This document shows, one piece after another, positions 54,716-64,000 of a DNA stretch of 64,000 nt (its first letter is position 1; every line of letters begins with the position of its first letter). Made by a program: the position numbers and the translations under genes. Source of the DNA: Prorocentrum cordatum (Eukaryota; Sar; Dinophyceae; Prorocentrales; Prorocentraceae); NCBI GenBank assembly GCA_963575745.1, contig CAUYUJ010011159.1, positions 1 through 64,000 of the forward strand, written 5' to 3'. The notes beneath the pieces are model-generated. The model was not told the origin of the DNA. It did not search any database and saw only the letters and a list, made by a program, of their open reading frames with translations.

Positions 54716-55008
54716 ATGATCGACCCACAAACCCGGAAAAGGAATATAGAATTGTAACACATGGCAGCGTTTTCAAAGACACCTGGTTGGGTGACGGGCA
54801 AATGCAGTGCTGAGTGTATCGATATTGATGCACCCTGCCGAGGGCTGTGCTGTGCTGCGCCGCGTTGAATTGCGATGTGCCATGCCGCGATTGTGCTCTA
54901 GACCCCATGCTCTATAGCGTCGTGGATCGAGTCCTCCTTTGCATCCGAGTCCTGACCGAACCGATCTGGGTCTCAAGCTCGAGTTGCCTGAACACATAGT
55001 CGCTGCCC
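54716..55008. repeat. Dispersed repeat block 3, truncated
   Basis: Starts at CATGATCGACCCACAAAC and GGAATATAGAATTG; one 0.4-kb unit (54804-55008) stops at AACACATAGTCGCTGCC, where it abuts the minus-strand ORF at 54973-55878. Confidence 0.85.
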
Positions 55009-55878
55009 GCCGTACTCGTCGAGACATTGGCGCGGCAACTTGCGGGTGCGCAGCAACCGCCGCCACTCGGGCTCGCGCGGGCGCGGCGCGCTAGAAGCCC
55101 ACAGCTCGTGCCGCGGGATGAGCGGCCACCTCGCGGCGCAGCGATCCACGGCGAGAAGCGCGCGGGCGCTCGCGGCGGCCTCGGGGCGCGCGGCGAAGCG
55201 AGCCCGGCGCGGCGGGGCCGCGACTTCTGCCGGAAGCAGCTCTGGAGGCTCCTTGAACTGAAGGACAGGCGCCCCCGCTGGCCCGCCCCCCGCGCCGCCC
55301 CTCGCGGCGTCTTCCACGGTGGCGCCGGCGTCGGCCGCAAGCTCGGGGCCCGCTGGCCCCGCGAACGAATCTGCGTCAAAGAGCTCTTCCAGCCAGGAGG
55401 AGCGCGCGCAGACGACGCAGCCGCACAGGGTGCGGCCCGTGGCCGAGGCGGCTTTATTGCCTTCGAAGTGCCCCCGCCCCGCCCCAGGCCGGATCTGGGC
55501 GAGGAGCGCCCACTTGCACGACGCGGCAGCGAACCGCATCAGGGGCCCCAAGCCCATTGTTGCGCAGCTGCGCGCATATTGCGCAGAGAAGGGGTGGGGT
55601 GGTTGTGTGAGAAAAACGCAAAGCGCATCACCTTCACCATCGCCAAACACCATCATCGCATGATTTGCCATCAGGGAACACGACCTGCCTTTCGCGTAGT
55701 CTTCGACCCGCCTGAAGGCCAATCCGCTTGCGACCCCCCAGGCCATGGAATTCCAGGCGCCCTGGGGCAGCAAGGTGTTCAGGTCGTCTTCGAGGTCAGG
55801 AGGGGGACAAATGCGAGCATCGGGCCTATCCGTGGATTCCGCGGCGACGATATGGCGATGCAATTTCAAGGGCTTCAT
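54973..55878 (-). CDS. Hypothetical protein with Cys-x-Cys-x-x-Cys motif
   Basis: 301 codons; the last 12 or so lie in the dispersed repeat, so the natural C terminus is probably replaced. The middle and C-terminal parts look genuine: RTLCGCVVCARSSWLEELF (CxCxxC), an Ala/Pro-rich linker, VLQFKEPPELLPAEVAAPPR, then RALLAVDRCAARWPLIPRHE and LRTRKLPRQ. I do not recognise the family with certainty; a Cys motif of this kind occurs in the N-terminal regions of some Helitron-type helicase proteins, which is only a suggestion. Frame continuity and composition favour coding; the first 100 residues are less convincing. Confidence 0.45.
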   Translation of the reverse strand: MKPLKLHRHIVAAESTDRPDARICPPPDLEDDLNTLLPQGAWNSMAWGVASGLAFRRVEDYAKGRSCSLMANHAMMVFGDGEGDALCVFLTQPPHPFSAQYARSCATMGLGPLMRFAAASCKWALLAQIRPGAGRGHFEGNKAASATGRTLCGCVVCARSSWLEELFDADSFAGPAGPELAADAGATVEDAARGGAGGGPAGAPVLQFKEPPELLPAEVAAPPRRARFAARPEAAASARALLAVDRCAARWPLIPRHELWASSAPRPREPEWRRLLRTRKLPRQCLDEYGGQRLCVQATRA

Positions 55879-55879
55879 G

Positions 55880-56639
55880 GTAGGTGACGATGTGCCGGTG
55901 CAAATTCAAGGGCTTCATGATCGGCTTCATGTCCAGAGGAGGTCGGTGGCGATGTGCCGGCGCAAACTCAAGGACTTCATGGCGGAGAGGTGGTGGTTGA
56001 TAGCTGGCAAATTGGCCATCGCTCAACTCCAAGCCCAAAGCCTTCAACTCAGTTCGGCAACAAATACAAAACTAAACTTTATCTCGCGCGTGGAGAAGCG
56101 CGCGAGAAGGGCTCATATGTTCTTCGCTAAGTAATCAGGTTCTTGTTAACAGCGAACTCATTTAGGGAACCGCTTGTCGCCGTACTGCAAACGTTGCGCC
56201 CGTTGTCGTTATGTCACCCAGCTGCGGCACTCGCACATGAAACATACTTGCATCGAGCAAGTGGGGGGCCGTTCCAAGGTTGCGCCCCCGCCGCTGCGCG
56301 AAAGGTCATGGACCTCCTGTCTGCCGAACAGAAACCGTAGATTGCTGGAATGTTGATCGCCGAACGGGCACGCTCAGTTTTCGGATTGGTGCCCGCCCAA
56401 ACGCGGCAATGAACGCTGGCGTGCTCGCTCGCGCAAGCGAAGCCGATTACTTTCTATTTCGTGTCGCAAGAAATAATGAACATTGGTTAAAGGCGCGGCG
56501 CGCTTGAAATGCGATACTCAGGGCTCGCGCGCGCAAAGGTCTTGGCGAGCGCGCGCTGGGCGCGGCGCGACGCTGATCAACGCGCGACGCATCGGCGACA
56601 GCTCGGCGACCCACCTCGGTCGCATCAGTCAGGCAAGGC
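55880..56639. other. No gene; short local repeats
   Basis: Around 55860-55985 the phrase GGGCTTCATG with GCAAATTCAAGG or a variant occurs three times, with GATGTGCCGG between. Nothing gene-like is seen. Confidence 0.5.
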
Positions 56640-57135
56640 TGCGTTGCGCGGAGGCGCGTCGGAGCCGCTCCTTGGATGCTTCTGGGATGTGTCGGGGATG
56701 CATCGGCGATGTACCGGGGATGCATCGGGGGCGCGTCGGCGAATGTCACGCGCGCGCGGTGGGTTCATCGGGGATGCATCGAGAACGCATCGGGAATGCA
56801 TCGGGGCGTCGCGGAGTCGCGACGCGGACCCCGTTGGCGTGTATCGGGGATGTCTCGGGGATGCATCGGGGGCGCATCGGGGGCCGCGCTGCGTTGCATC
56901 GTGGATGCATCGGGGATGTATCGGGGATGTATCGGTGGCGCGCGCTGGTTTCGGGCATGCGTCGGGGGCATATCGGGCATGCGCTTGGGGCGCCCTGTTT
57001 TGTGCCGGGGATGAATCGGGAATGTTCCGGGCTGCGTCGGCGCGCATCGGGGGTCGCGCCGATGCGCGCGCCGCCCTGCGTCTCGAATGCATCGGGGATG
57101 TATGGGGCTTGTAACGGGGATGTATCGGGCGCGCA
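56640..57135. repeat. 11-bp minisatellite (GGGGATGCATC), cluster 1
   Basis: Units GGGGATGYATC in tandem, with interruptions of GCGC-rich sequence. The unit has no stop in any of six phases, so long low-complexity frames such as MHPRCIPDASP (minus) appear; they are not called as genes. Confidence 0.9.
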
Positions 57136-59040
57136 TCTGGCCCGCGCCGCATCGCGTCGCCTGCCTTCTCCGCGGCGTTCAATGTTCGGTTGGCCCATCG
57201 CAGAAACTTCCAGCAAGCTCACCGCCCAGCGGATTCTCCCTGGCGAGGAGAAGTCGCCGCCGCCTTGACGCGCGCCCGAGCGCGCTGCCAGCGTCGCCTC
57301 GAGCACCTCGGCCAGCGTTGCTTCCAGGGCCGCGCCGCGCTGTTGCGCCCGTTCGCTCGCATGCAAAATGGCAGCCCAGCGGCGCGCCAGGTCAGCGTGC
57401 TCGCGCTGGCTGGACCCCCATGGAACCGAAGCTTGCGTAGGCAGAAGCGCCTGCCATCCCGGCGCCTCAAGGTCCGCGCGCGGGCGCGGCGGTTGCGCGG
57501 AATCCAGTTTCGCCGCGGCCGTGGCGGCTAAGCAGTGCCGCGCGACGTCGCGCGTGACAACGCGCCGGCCGCGCGTTTCAGGATCGGACGGCGCGCGCAG
57601 CTCGCCGCAGGCTGCAGGCGATCGCCCCGCGCGGGGCCCGCGCCCCGCGAGCGCGTCGGGCGCGGGCCATGTGCGCCGCGCTGCGCCAGGCCGACAGGAT
57701 CACTGCGGGCGCGCGGCGTTCGGCGGCCGCTGCGTCGGGCCCATAGCGCGCGCGCGCGCCCAATGACGATGGCCGCCCGCCCCCGTCGCGAGTCTCGCGC
57801 CCCGATCACGCCAGCGCGCGTTGGCCGCTCCAGCCCGTCAGCGTGGGCCATCGATTGCAGATGCTCCCGCGCGAGCAGGGCTGGCCGCGACGGCGCGTCC
57901 ATGGACAATGGCGAAATTGGCGGGCTGGTGGGGGGATGCATAAAGCGCGCGATGCCTTCCCGGACGTGAGAACGTCGGTCGCGGGCGGGCCGCGCGGAGC
58001 GAATGGCCGCGGGCCGCGCGGGCGACGGCGTTGCGTGCAGCGCTAGCGCGGGCCCGCATCGGCGCGACGTGCGCGGCCTCGGCCAGGTGTGCCAATGATT
58101 GGTTGCGCAGTCGCATTGGCATCGCCCGCGCGTGCATCGCGGGGCCTCTTCGCGGGGCAAGAGCGCGCGTTGCGCGCGACCCGGCCGCCGCCGACGCGTC
58201 GGCAAGGGTGTGCTGGCGGGCGCTGCAAGCCCATCTCGGGCCGCCATGAATGCGCGCGGCGCGCGTGAATATCCTCTCCGACGGCCAGTTGTGCCCCGCA
58301 GGGATGCGCGCGTTTACATCGGCGATATTTGTTGGCCGCAGTGGTTGAGCGGCAGGGAGCGCACGTGAGCTTCGCGCAATGTATCGGGAACGTATCAAGG
58401 ATGCATCGGGAACGCATCGGCGGCGCGGTCGCTTGAACGATCGGCGTCGGGGAATGTGTCGGGGGCGCATCGGGGGCCGCGGCGCGAAGGCACATGGGGC
58501 TGGGGGGGCGCGGGGGCGCGCGCGGCGCATGGCGCGGTCGCGGGCTGGGGGCTTCGGCCCTTGCGGCACGCGCGCGCCGCCCTGGCGCGCGCACGGAGGG
58601 CCGTGCGCCATTGAAGAGGGCTTGGGAGGGGGGCATTGCGGACGCGTCGGACGTCTACGAGTAGTGCCAATCGTCTTGGAGTCAGCGCCTCAGCCATGCT
58701 GCGGCGCGAAGCGGCAAGCGCGCATCGATGACCATCGCGGCCCGCTGCGTTTCCCCGCGCCATGCGCAAGCGCGGCGCCCAACCGACCGCTCGCGCACCA
58801 CCGCCGCCTCCACGCGCGCATCGCCGTGACCGCCACCGCGCGCGACGCCGCGCGCACGCAGCGGCATTCGCGCGCCATCACCACCACCACGCTCCGCGCG
58901 CTGGGGTTCGCTCGCGCCCACTCGCGGCGCGTCGAGAGCTCCGGAAGTCGCCGCGCGTCGCGGGCGCATCGCGAATGCAGTCGCATTGTGTCTGGGGCGC
59001 ATACGGGAACCAATGTGAGCTCGCATTGCGCGCGCGCCAA
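57136..59040. other. No gene recognised; very GCGC-rich
   Basis: Many GCGCGC and CGCGCG runs. A few minisatellite units recur at 58378-58475 (ATGTATCGGGAACG, GGGGGCGCATCGGGGG). Open frames on both strands are composition-driven (Arg/Ala-rich). Confidence 0.55.
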
Positions 59041-59465
59041 CGTGAAGCGGTGATGCATCGGGAATGTATCGGGGATGTATCGGGGCTGCATCGGGGCTGC
59101 GCTGTCTCGCATCGGCAGTGCACCGGGGATGCATCGGGTGATGCATCGGGGATGCGCACGCTGGGATTGACGCTGCATCGGGAGCGCATCGGCATGCGTT
59201 AGTCTGTTTCGGGGATGAATCGGAATGCATCGGGGATGCATCGGTGGGCGGATCATTTGTATCGACTAAGTATCGGGGATGCACCCGGGAGACCTTCCAG
59301 CGTAGGTGATTTGCATTGGGGATGTATCGGGCATGCATGGGGGATGTATTGGGTTTGCATCGGGGATGCATCGGGGTGGCTTTGCTTCGCGGCGCGGATG
59401 CATCGGGGATGTTTCGGGAATGCATCGGGGATGCATGGTTGGCGCTGGGGGATGTAGTAGGGAAT
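59041..59465. repeat. 11-bp minisatellite (GGGGATGCATC), cluster 2
   Basis: Same unit as cluster 1, with short runs at 59050-59160, 59208-59250 and 59270-59450. Confidence 0.9.
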
Positions 59466-60456
59466 GGTCGGTGATGTAGATGCATGGCCCGGTGGCGCAC
59501 GTGGGGGGCGATGGATGTTCTGGACTGGTCGTATTCGCGTTCGTGCCCGTTTTTGTGTTGGCCGTTGTTAGGGCGCTTAAGAATCTTTGGTGTAGGGCAC
59601 GCACTTAACCATCACCCATCACGCATATCACTTTCTGGTCTGCTGCATATACTGCTGCCCGCAATGGGGGGCATGGTGGATTTGTCAGGTTAGCATCGGA
59701 TTGAAATCGAGTTGCTGAGCCTTGTCGTGCAACATGTCGTTGTGCCGTGCCGTTCTTGTTTCGGGGCCAGCGGTCTCATCCGTTGGTCGCAATTGTTCGT
59801 GGAGGCGCGCTCCAATGCGACCTCGAGTGCTCTTGGGCGCGTGGGGCCGCGTCGACGGGCGTTGCCTTTGCATTGCATTGCATGCGCGTCTGTCTTGGGG
59901 CCTGAATGTTCCTGGTGGCGACGCGACGTCTAGGCGCTCTTTGGGCGCGTACCATCCGTGGCGTGGAATATGCCTAAGCGTTGCACCCCCAATACAAAAA
60001 CAAACATAATTATGGCAAACACGTCCGGCGCGCATTATAGGATGCAAGCATGCCCGACACGTGGCCGAACAGCTTCCTGCCATTGGATTCGTTATGTATC
60101 TACCCCTCTGCCCAAGCGTAATACTCTAGAGCTCGTGAGTTCCACGTGTCGATTGCCGTGTCACGCGAAGCCTCGTTGGCGCGCTCTGGCAGGAGTCTTG
60201 CTTCTCTGTACCCGGTCCATTGTCTTGTCTTTTCCCCTCTCGCTTCTTCGCCTCGTGCCCCTGGAGACGCCCTTTTCCTGTCTCCTTGGTCTCCTTCCAT
60301 GGTCTTTTGAGGCCCGCGCGTCTCCCGCGCCGATCCTTGCGCTCCCTTCGCTCGCTCGCCCACCTGATCGCGCGGGAATGCATTGCGCTTTCGCGGGGGC
60401 ATGCAAGAAACCAAACGCTCGTTGGATTGGTGTTTCCGTAGCTCATTTAGGAACCA
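59466..60456. other. No gene recognised
   Basis: Less repetitive sequence with no recognisable motif in six frames; 60190-60360 is pyrimidine-rich on the plus strand. Confidence 0.45.
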
Positions 60457-62481
60457 TTGGCTGATATGCCTCTGCCGAGGTGCCTTTGCGAGTCACGAGA
60501 TGCAGGCTTCGCCAAGCTTTGCCAGCGTCGGAGGAGTCATTGCAGAACGACAGCGCGACCGCTGGCATGGTTGCGGTGGTCGGCTCGGCGAGCCCGTCGT
60601 CTGGCACCGCTGAGGCGCGCCGCGACATCTACTGCGAGATCTGCGAGTTCCAGTTCTTCATGAGCCAGCGCGCCAACGTCGTTTTGAAGGAGTGCCCCAA
60701 GTGCCGCTGCGAGGGGTGCGTCGCGGCAGCGAGGTACCGCGATCGCGCGATCGAGTCGGTTGGTGGAGACGCCAGCCAGGCGATGGGGACAAGACGCGCT
60801 ACCAGAATAACGCCATGTGGATGAGGATCGCTCGCTCCGACGACCCGCCTGGACTGGCTGGGGCATGCCCGCGCAAGCACGAGAGCGACCGCGCGAAGGT
60901 GACGCGCAGGTTGTCAGTTACAAGTCGAAGACAGAGGGTGAAGCAGAAGCAACTGATCAGTTTGTTCAACAAGGGCCGGTTCGTCAGCTAGTACGCGAAT
61001 ATCGAGAACACGACGAGGGCCGAAGCCCTTGCGAAGTAGGAGAGGGAGAGCCAACCGAGCTCAGGCGTGAAGTCCAGGGTGGGCGATGGCAAGAACATGA
61101 CTCTCCTCGTGAATCGCGCGAGGTCTGGTAGTAAGTGGGCCGCGACGGTCGAGGGCGACGCCGCGCAGACCGCCGAGACGCGGGCTGAGTCGGGCGACGA
61201 GGACATGTGCCGTGAGAGGGGTGCCGGGCAGTTCAATCGCGAGCGCGACAAGCAGGCCTTCTCGGGAGAGACGGACATGGATTGCGCCTTCGAGCAGGCC
61301 AGCACCGAGAAGGATTCCGACTTGACCACAGACCGCTCTCGCGATGCTCACCCTGTTGGTAGTCGGAGGAGTTGCGGTGGTAGCAGTGCAGGTTCGGCGT
61401 TCTCCGACGCGAAGAGCGCCGGTTCCTCTGGCGAGTCTGTCGCGGGCGCCCCCGTGGTCATTGGCGAGGTCTCGGTCGTGGAAGCGAAGGGGATCGTCGA
61501 GTCTAAGTCGATGGAGGTGAGCAGCAGGACTCACCAGAACAAGACCAGCCGCTTCAAGCAATTGGAAGGCATGGTCAAAACGGTCGGCGGGCACGAGCCG
61601 GAGAAGTGCGCGGAGGAGGGCGCCGGGAACAAGCTGGAGCACCACGACGGGCTGCTGTCACATATCAACAAGGCGATGAAACATGATTCGCGCTCGGGCG
61701 CCGAGCAGTACACGGATAAGTTCGAAGTTTTCAAGTGGGCGATCGAGACGGCCAACGGGAGCAGCGCCGACATCTTGGGCACCGTCACGGAGCTGAAGAA
61801 GAGTCGCAGTGTCGACGTCGAGGTTGCGACGAATGATGCCAGGATGCTGGCGGTTCGCGTTCGACGCGTCTTGAAGGAGAACCCGCTGCCGCGGCAGGGG
61901 GGCCCGACCCCCGTCGCCAGCTCGGCATCAACAGAGACTCCGACGGGATCGACCCGAAGTTCTTGAGGGTGAAGGTTCTTGACGACGAGGGCGACGACAT
62001 CCCCGAATACGCTGACTTCCTCCACTCGAAGGCTTCATCGAAGAGATCCGAGCTCGTGCGCCTGGCGGACGGGCTGAACGAGAATAACTTCCGCATGGAT
62101 GCCGTCGTGAACGCGGTGAAGGCTGCCATCCAGGCCCCGACGGCCAGGCATCATATCACGGTGGCACGCAGCATCCCGAACATGGAAGGCAGGGGCACTT
62201 TCGGGCTGCCGAAGCCGTTCGGCGCCGAGGCCCCCCTTTCGATTTCGTCTGCCTCGACTTGCTCGGTGCCGTGGGTTCTAGCCGGCGCGAGGTTCGCCTC
62301 CCGCGAAGGCTTGGGGGTCTTCCCGTTAGTTGGCGCCCTGGGCCCCCCCGGGCCCCCCCGTGTCTTTAACGGGCTCAATTTCGACGATTTCGATTCCGAT
62401 GTCGGAGCTCCTCTCCAAAGGCTCATCCTCCACGGGCGCGATGCAGACGTTGTCGGGCCTCGCGCCCGCGGACGCGAATAG
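60457..62481 (+). CDS. Hypothetical gene with Cys-rich N terminus, frameshifted or with introns
   Basis: The first reading frame (ATG 60457 or 60480) gives YCEICEFQFFMSQRANVVLK followed by ECPKCRCEGC and AARYRDRAIE, a CxxC, CxxC, xCxxC set suggesting a zinc-binding domain at 60630-60740. The frame then changes: a short ORF at 60817-61131, a main ORF at 61067-61966 and another at 61963-62481. The main ORF has a Ser/Gly/Glu-rich first half and a helical second half (KTSRFKQLEGMVKTVGGHEP, YTDKFEVFKWAIETANGSSA, NDARMLAVRVRRVLKENPLP). The last piece (MRVKVLDDEGDDIPEYADFL, NNFRMDAVVNAVKAAI) overlaps it by four bases and looks like its continuation after a one-base shift. I recognise no family. A degenerate match to the spliced-leader sequence lies just upstream at 60436-60451. 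Confidence 0.45.
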
Positions 62482-64000
62482 GTGGATGAGCTCGGTGGCG
62501 AGGGTCGCCTTCGTGGGAGAGGGCTCCATGCTGCGGAGCCCGCGTGGCTGCGTGACCTGGGCGTTGACGACGAGCGACCCCCTCAGCTTTACGGCGCGGC
62601 GCCCTGCGCTGTGCCACAGGTTGTTGGCGAAGACTGATTCGCACGCGGCCGTCGACTTGGCGGAGGGCCTCGTCGGCTTATGGACGGGCAGGTGGGCAAG
62701 GAACCGTGGCACTCGTGTACCGCAGGCACGAGAGCGTTTGTCGTTCTGCTGAAGCGTTGCTGACCTTCACAGCATCGCCCGAGCCGTGGCCGAAGGGGGC
62801 TTCGCGCCGGCTCGCGAGCTGAGTCTCGCATGTATGCATGCCCGCTACGGCGGGCGCGATGCGCATGCGATGATGAGGGGGCGAGCAGGGCGAAGGACGC
62901 GCGCGGCGAGGATGTCGATGAGTAGGACGGGGGGAGGAGGAGAGACCATACGAGGTGAGTAGGATCAATGCTTGAGTCCAGGAACACCCTGGGGAGGAGG
63001 AGAGGATGCGGAGGAGGAGAGGGAGGATTCGGTTCACTAGGGGGCCCTGCTAGGCGAGTGCGCCGACAGTGCCACGAGGGGGCCTCGTTGAACTCGTTTT
63101 GGTCCTCATCGCCGTCGCCCTCATCATCTTTATTCTCTTCGTCCTCATTGCCGCCGTAATCGTCTCTCTTGTTCCCGCCGTCGGTGTCCCTACGTCGTCA
63201 TCGTTGTCGTCGTCGCCCTCGTCCGCCTCGTCGTCTGCGTCTGAGGCATCGCGTTGTATCGCCCCGTCGCCGTCCTCATTTTTTTCGTATTCATCTTTCT
63301 TCGTCCTCGTCTTCGTCGTCGCCCTCGCGTCGCCCACTGCGCGCTCGTCGCGCTCGTCGTCGTCGAAGCCCTCGTCCTTGGCGTCGCCCGCCGTCCGTCG
63401 TCGGATGCTTCGACCCCGCCCTGGGCCGAGCCCCCGTTGGCCGCTTCGGCGGCGAAAGTGCGAGCAGGACCGTCGCCCAGGCGCCGAGGCCACAGGTGGG
63501 GGGAGGGAGGAGGCAGAGCTGGTCCTGCTGCTTCTCGCCGCCTTTCGTCGTCGTCCTATTCCTTTTCCTACCTCCTCCTCTTCCTCCTCCTCCTCGCTCT
63601 CTCCCCTCCCTCCGCCTCATCCTCCTCCTATGTTTCCCCCTCCTCCGTCTTTTCCTGCTCGGAGCCCGCGTGCCTCGTGGGCGCCTGTCATCGGGCTTGA
63701 CGTCGCAATGTCGTAACTGCGCCGCTTCTCGCGTGGCCCCAGGTGGCCTCAAGTCGGGCCCCCACGCAGCCAAGACTGCCAATGACGGTTTCAGACTGCA
63801 GAACATCACCTTCCGAGTGCCCGGATAACCACGACGATGTCCCCAAGGGACCTCAAGAAACTCCGAGACGCCCCCCCAAGAAACACCCAAGAGGTGTCCT
63901 CAACAGCTAACCGATACAGGAAATACGGAGAACCTGCCAGAAACCCTTCAGGTGCCCCCCACGAAGACAGATGAGGTTCCGAGGTGCCCAAGAGGCCTTC
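62482..64000. other. No gene recognised; TCG/CTC and CCAAGAG low complexity
   Basis: 63100-63420 is rich in TCG and TCC triplets, 63560-63650 in CTC; 63830-64000 has CCAAGRRACCTC-like words similar to 31540-31830. The open frames follow composition. Confidence 0.55.

Noticed and set aside
57535-58611. Arg/Ala-rich ORFs on both strands
   Set aside because: GCGC-rich composition keeps frames open; no motif and no codon-position signal visible.
56483-59604. Long ORFs with MHPRCIPDASP or GMHRGCIGD repeats
   Set aside because: Translations of the 11-bp minisatellite in different phases.

Overview
The window looks like nuclear DNA of a dinoflagellate or a very similar repeat-laden, GC-rich protist. 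The reasons are dense GA, GT, CGA, GGA and GTT microsatellites, many minisatellites, retroelement genes on both strands, and several copies of a C5 cytosine DNA methyltransferase-like gene of the kind reported as retrotransposon cargo in dinoflagellates. No prokaryotic gene organisation, rRNA, tRNA or CRISPR array is visible. The species cannot be named from the sequence alone.

Layout. 94-1818 (-): broken methyltransferase-like gene (copy A), whose catalytic Cys codon reads TGA. 1819-4183: no gene seen. 4184-5344 (-): unrecognised Gly-rich ORF. 5536-22076 (-): a giant non-LTR retrotransposon of about 16 kb. It has an ORF1 with a coiled coil and a 12-kb ORF2 carrying AP-endonuclease, reverse transcriptase, Cys/His zinc motif and RNase H, and it is bracketed on both sides by GA/TC microsatellite. 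22250-25181 (-): methyltransferase-like pseudogene copy B. 25640-27245: an inverted 32-bp satellite open in nearly every reading frame. 27742-30690 (+) and 31961-32814 (-): unrecognised, frameshifted coding segments. 32882-34667: a direct duplicate of part of copy B, again joined to the 32-bp satellite (34687-35408). 35411-41760 (+): a DIRS-like tyrosine-recombinase retroelement (gag-like ORFs, RT, RNase H, methyltransferase-like domain, tyrosine recombinase). 41890-52500: almost wholly repeats, including a compound CGA/GGA/GTC microsatellite field, a strict 75-bp minisatellite and a 0.4-kb dispersed repeat. 53225-55010: two further blocks of that dispersed repeat. 54973-55878 (-): an unrecognised Cys-containing ORF. 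56640-59460: an 11-bp minisatellite in separate clusters. 60457-62480 (+): an unrecognised frameshifted gene starting with a Cys-rich motif. 62480-64000: low complexity.

How the parts relate. The interpretable proteins are nearly all mobile-element proteins: one LINE-type machine (target-primed reverse transcription), one DIRS-type machine (tyrosine-recombinase integration) and several damaged cytosine methyltransferase genes. Most show frameshifts or in-frame stops. The exception is the 4,104-codon ORF2, which is open over 12.3 kb and argues for recent activity and against a uniformly high indel error rate. Names given to domains rest on motif recognition by eye, without any database search.
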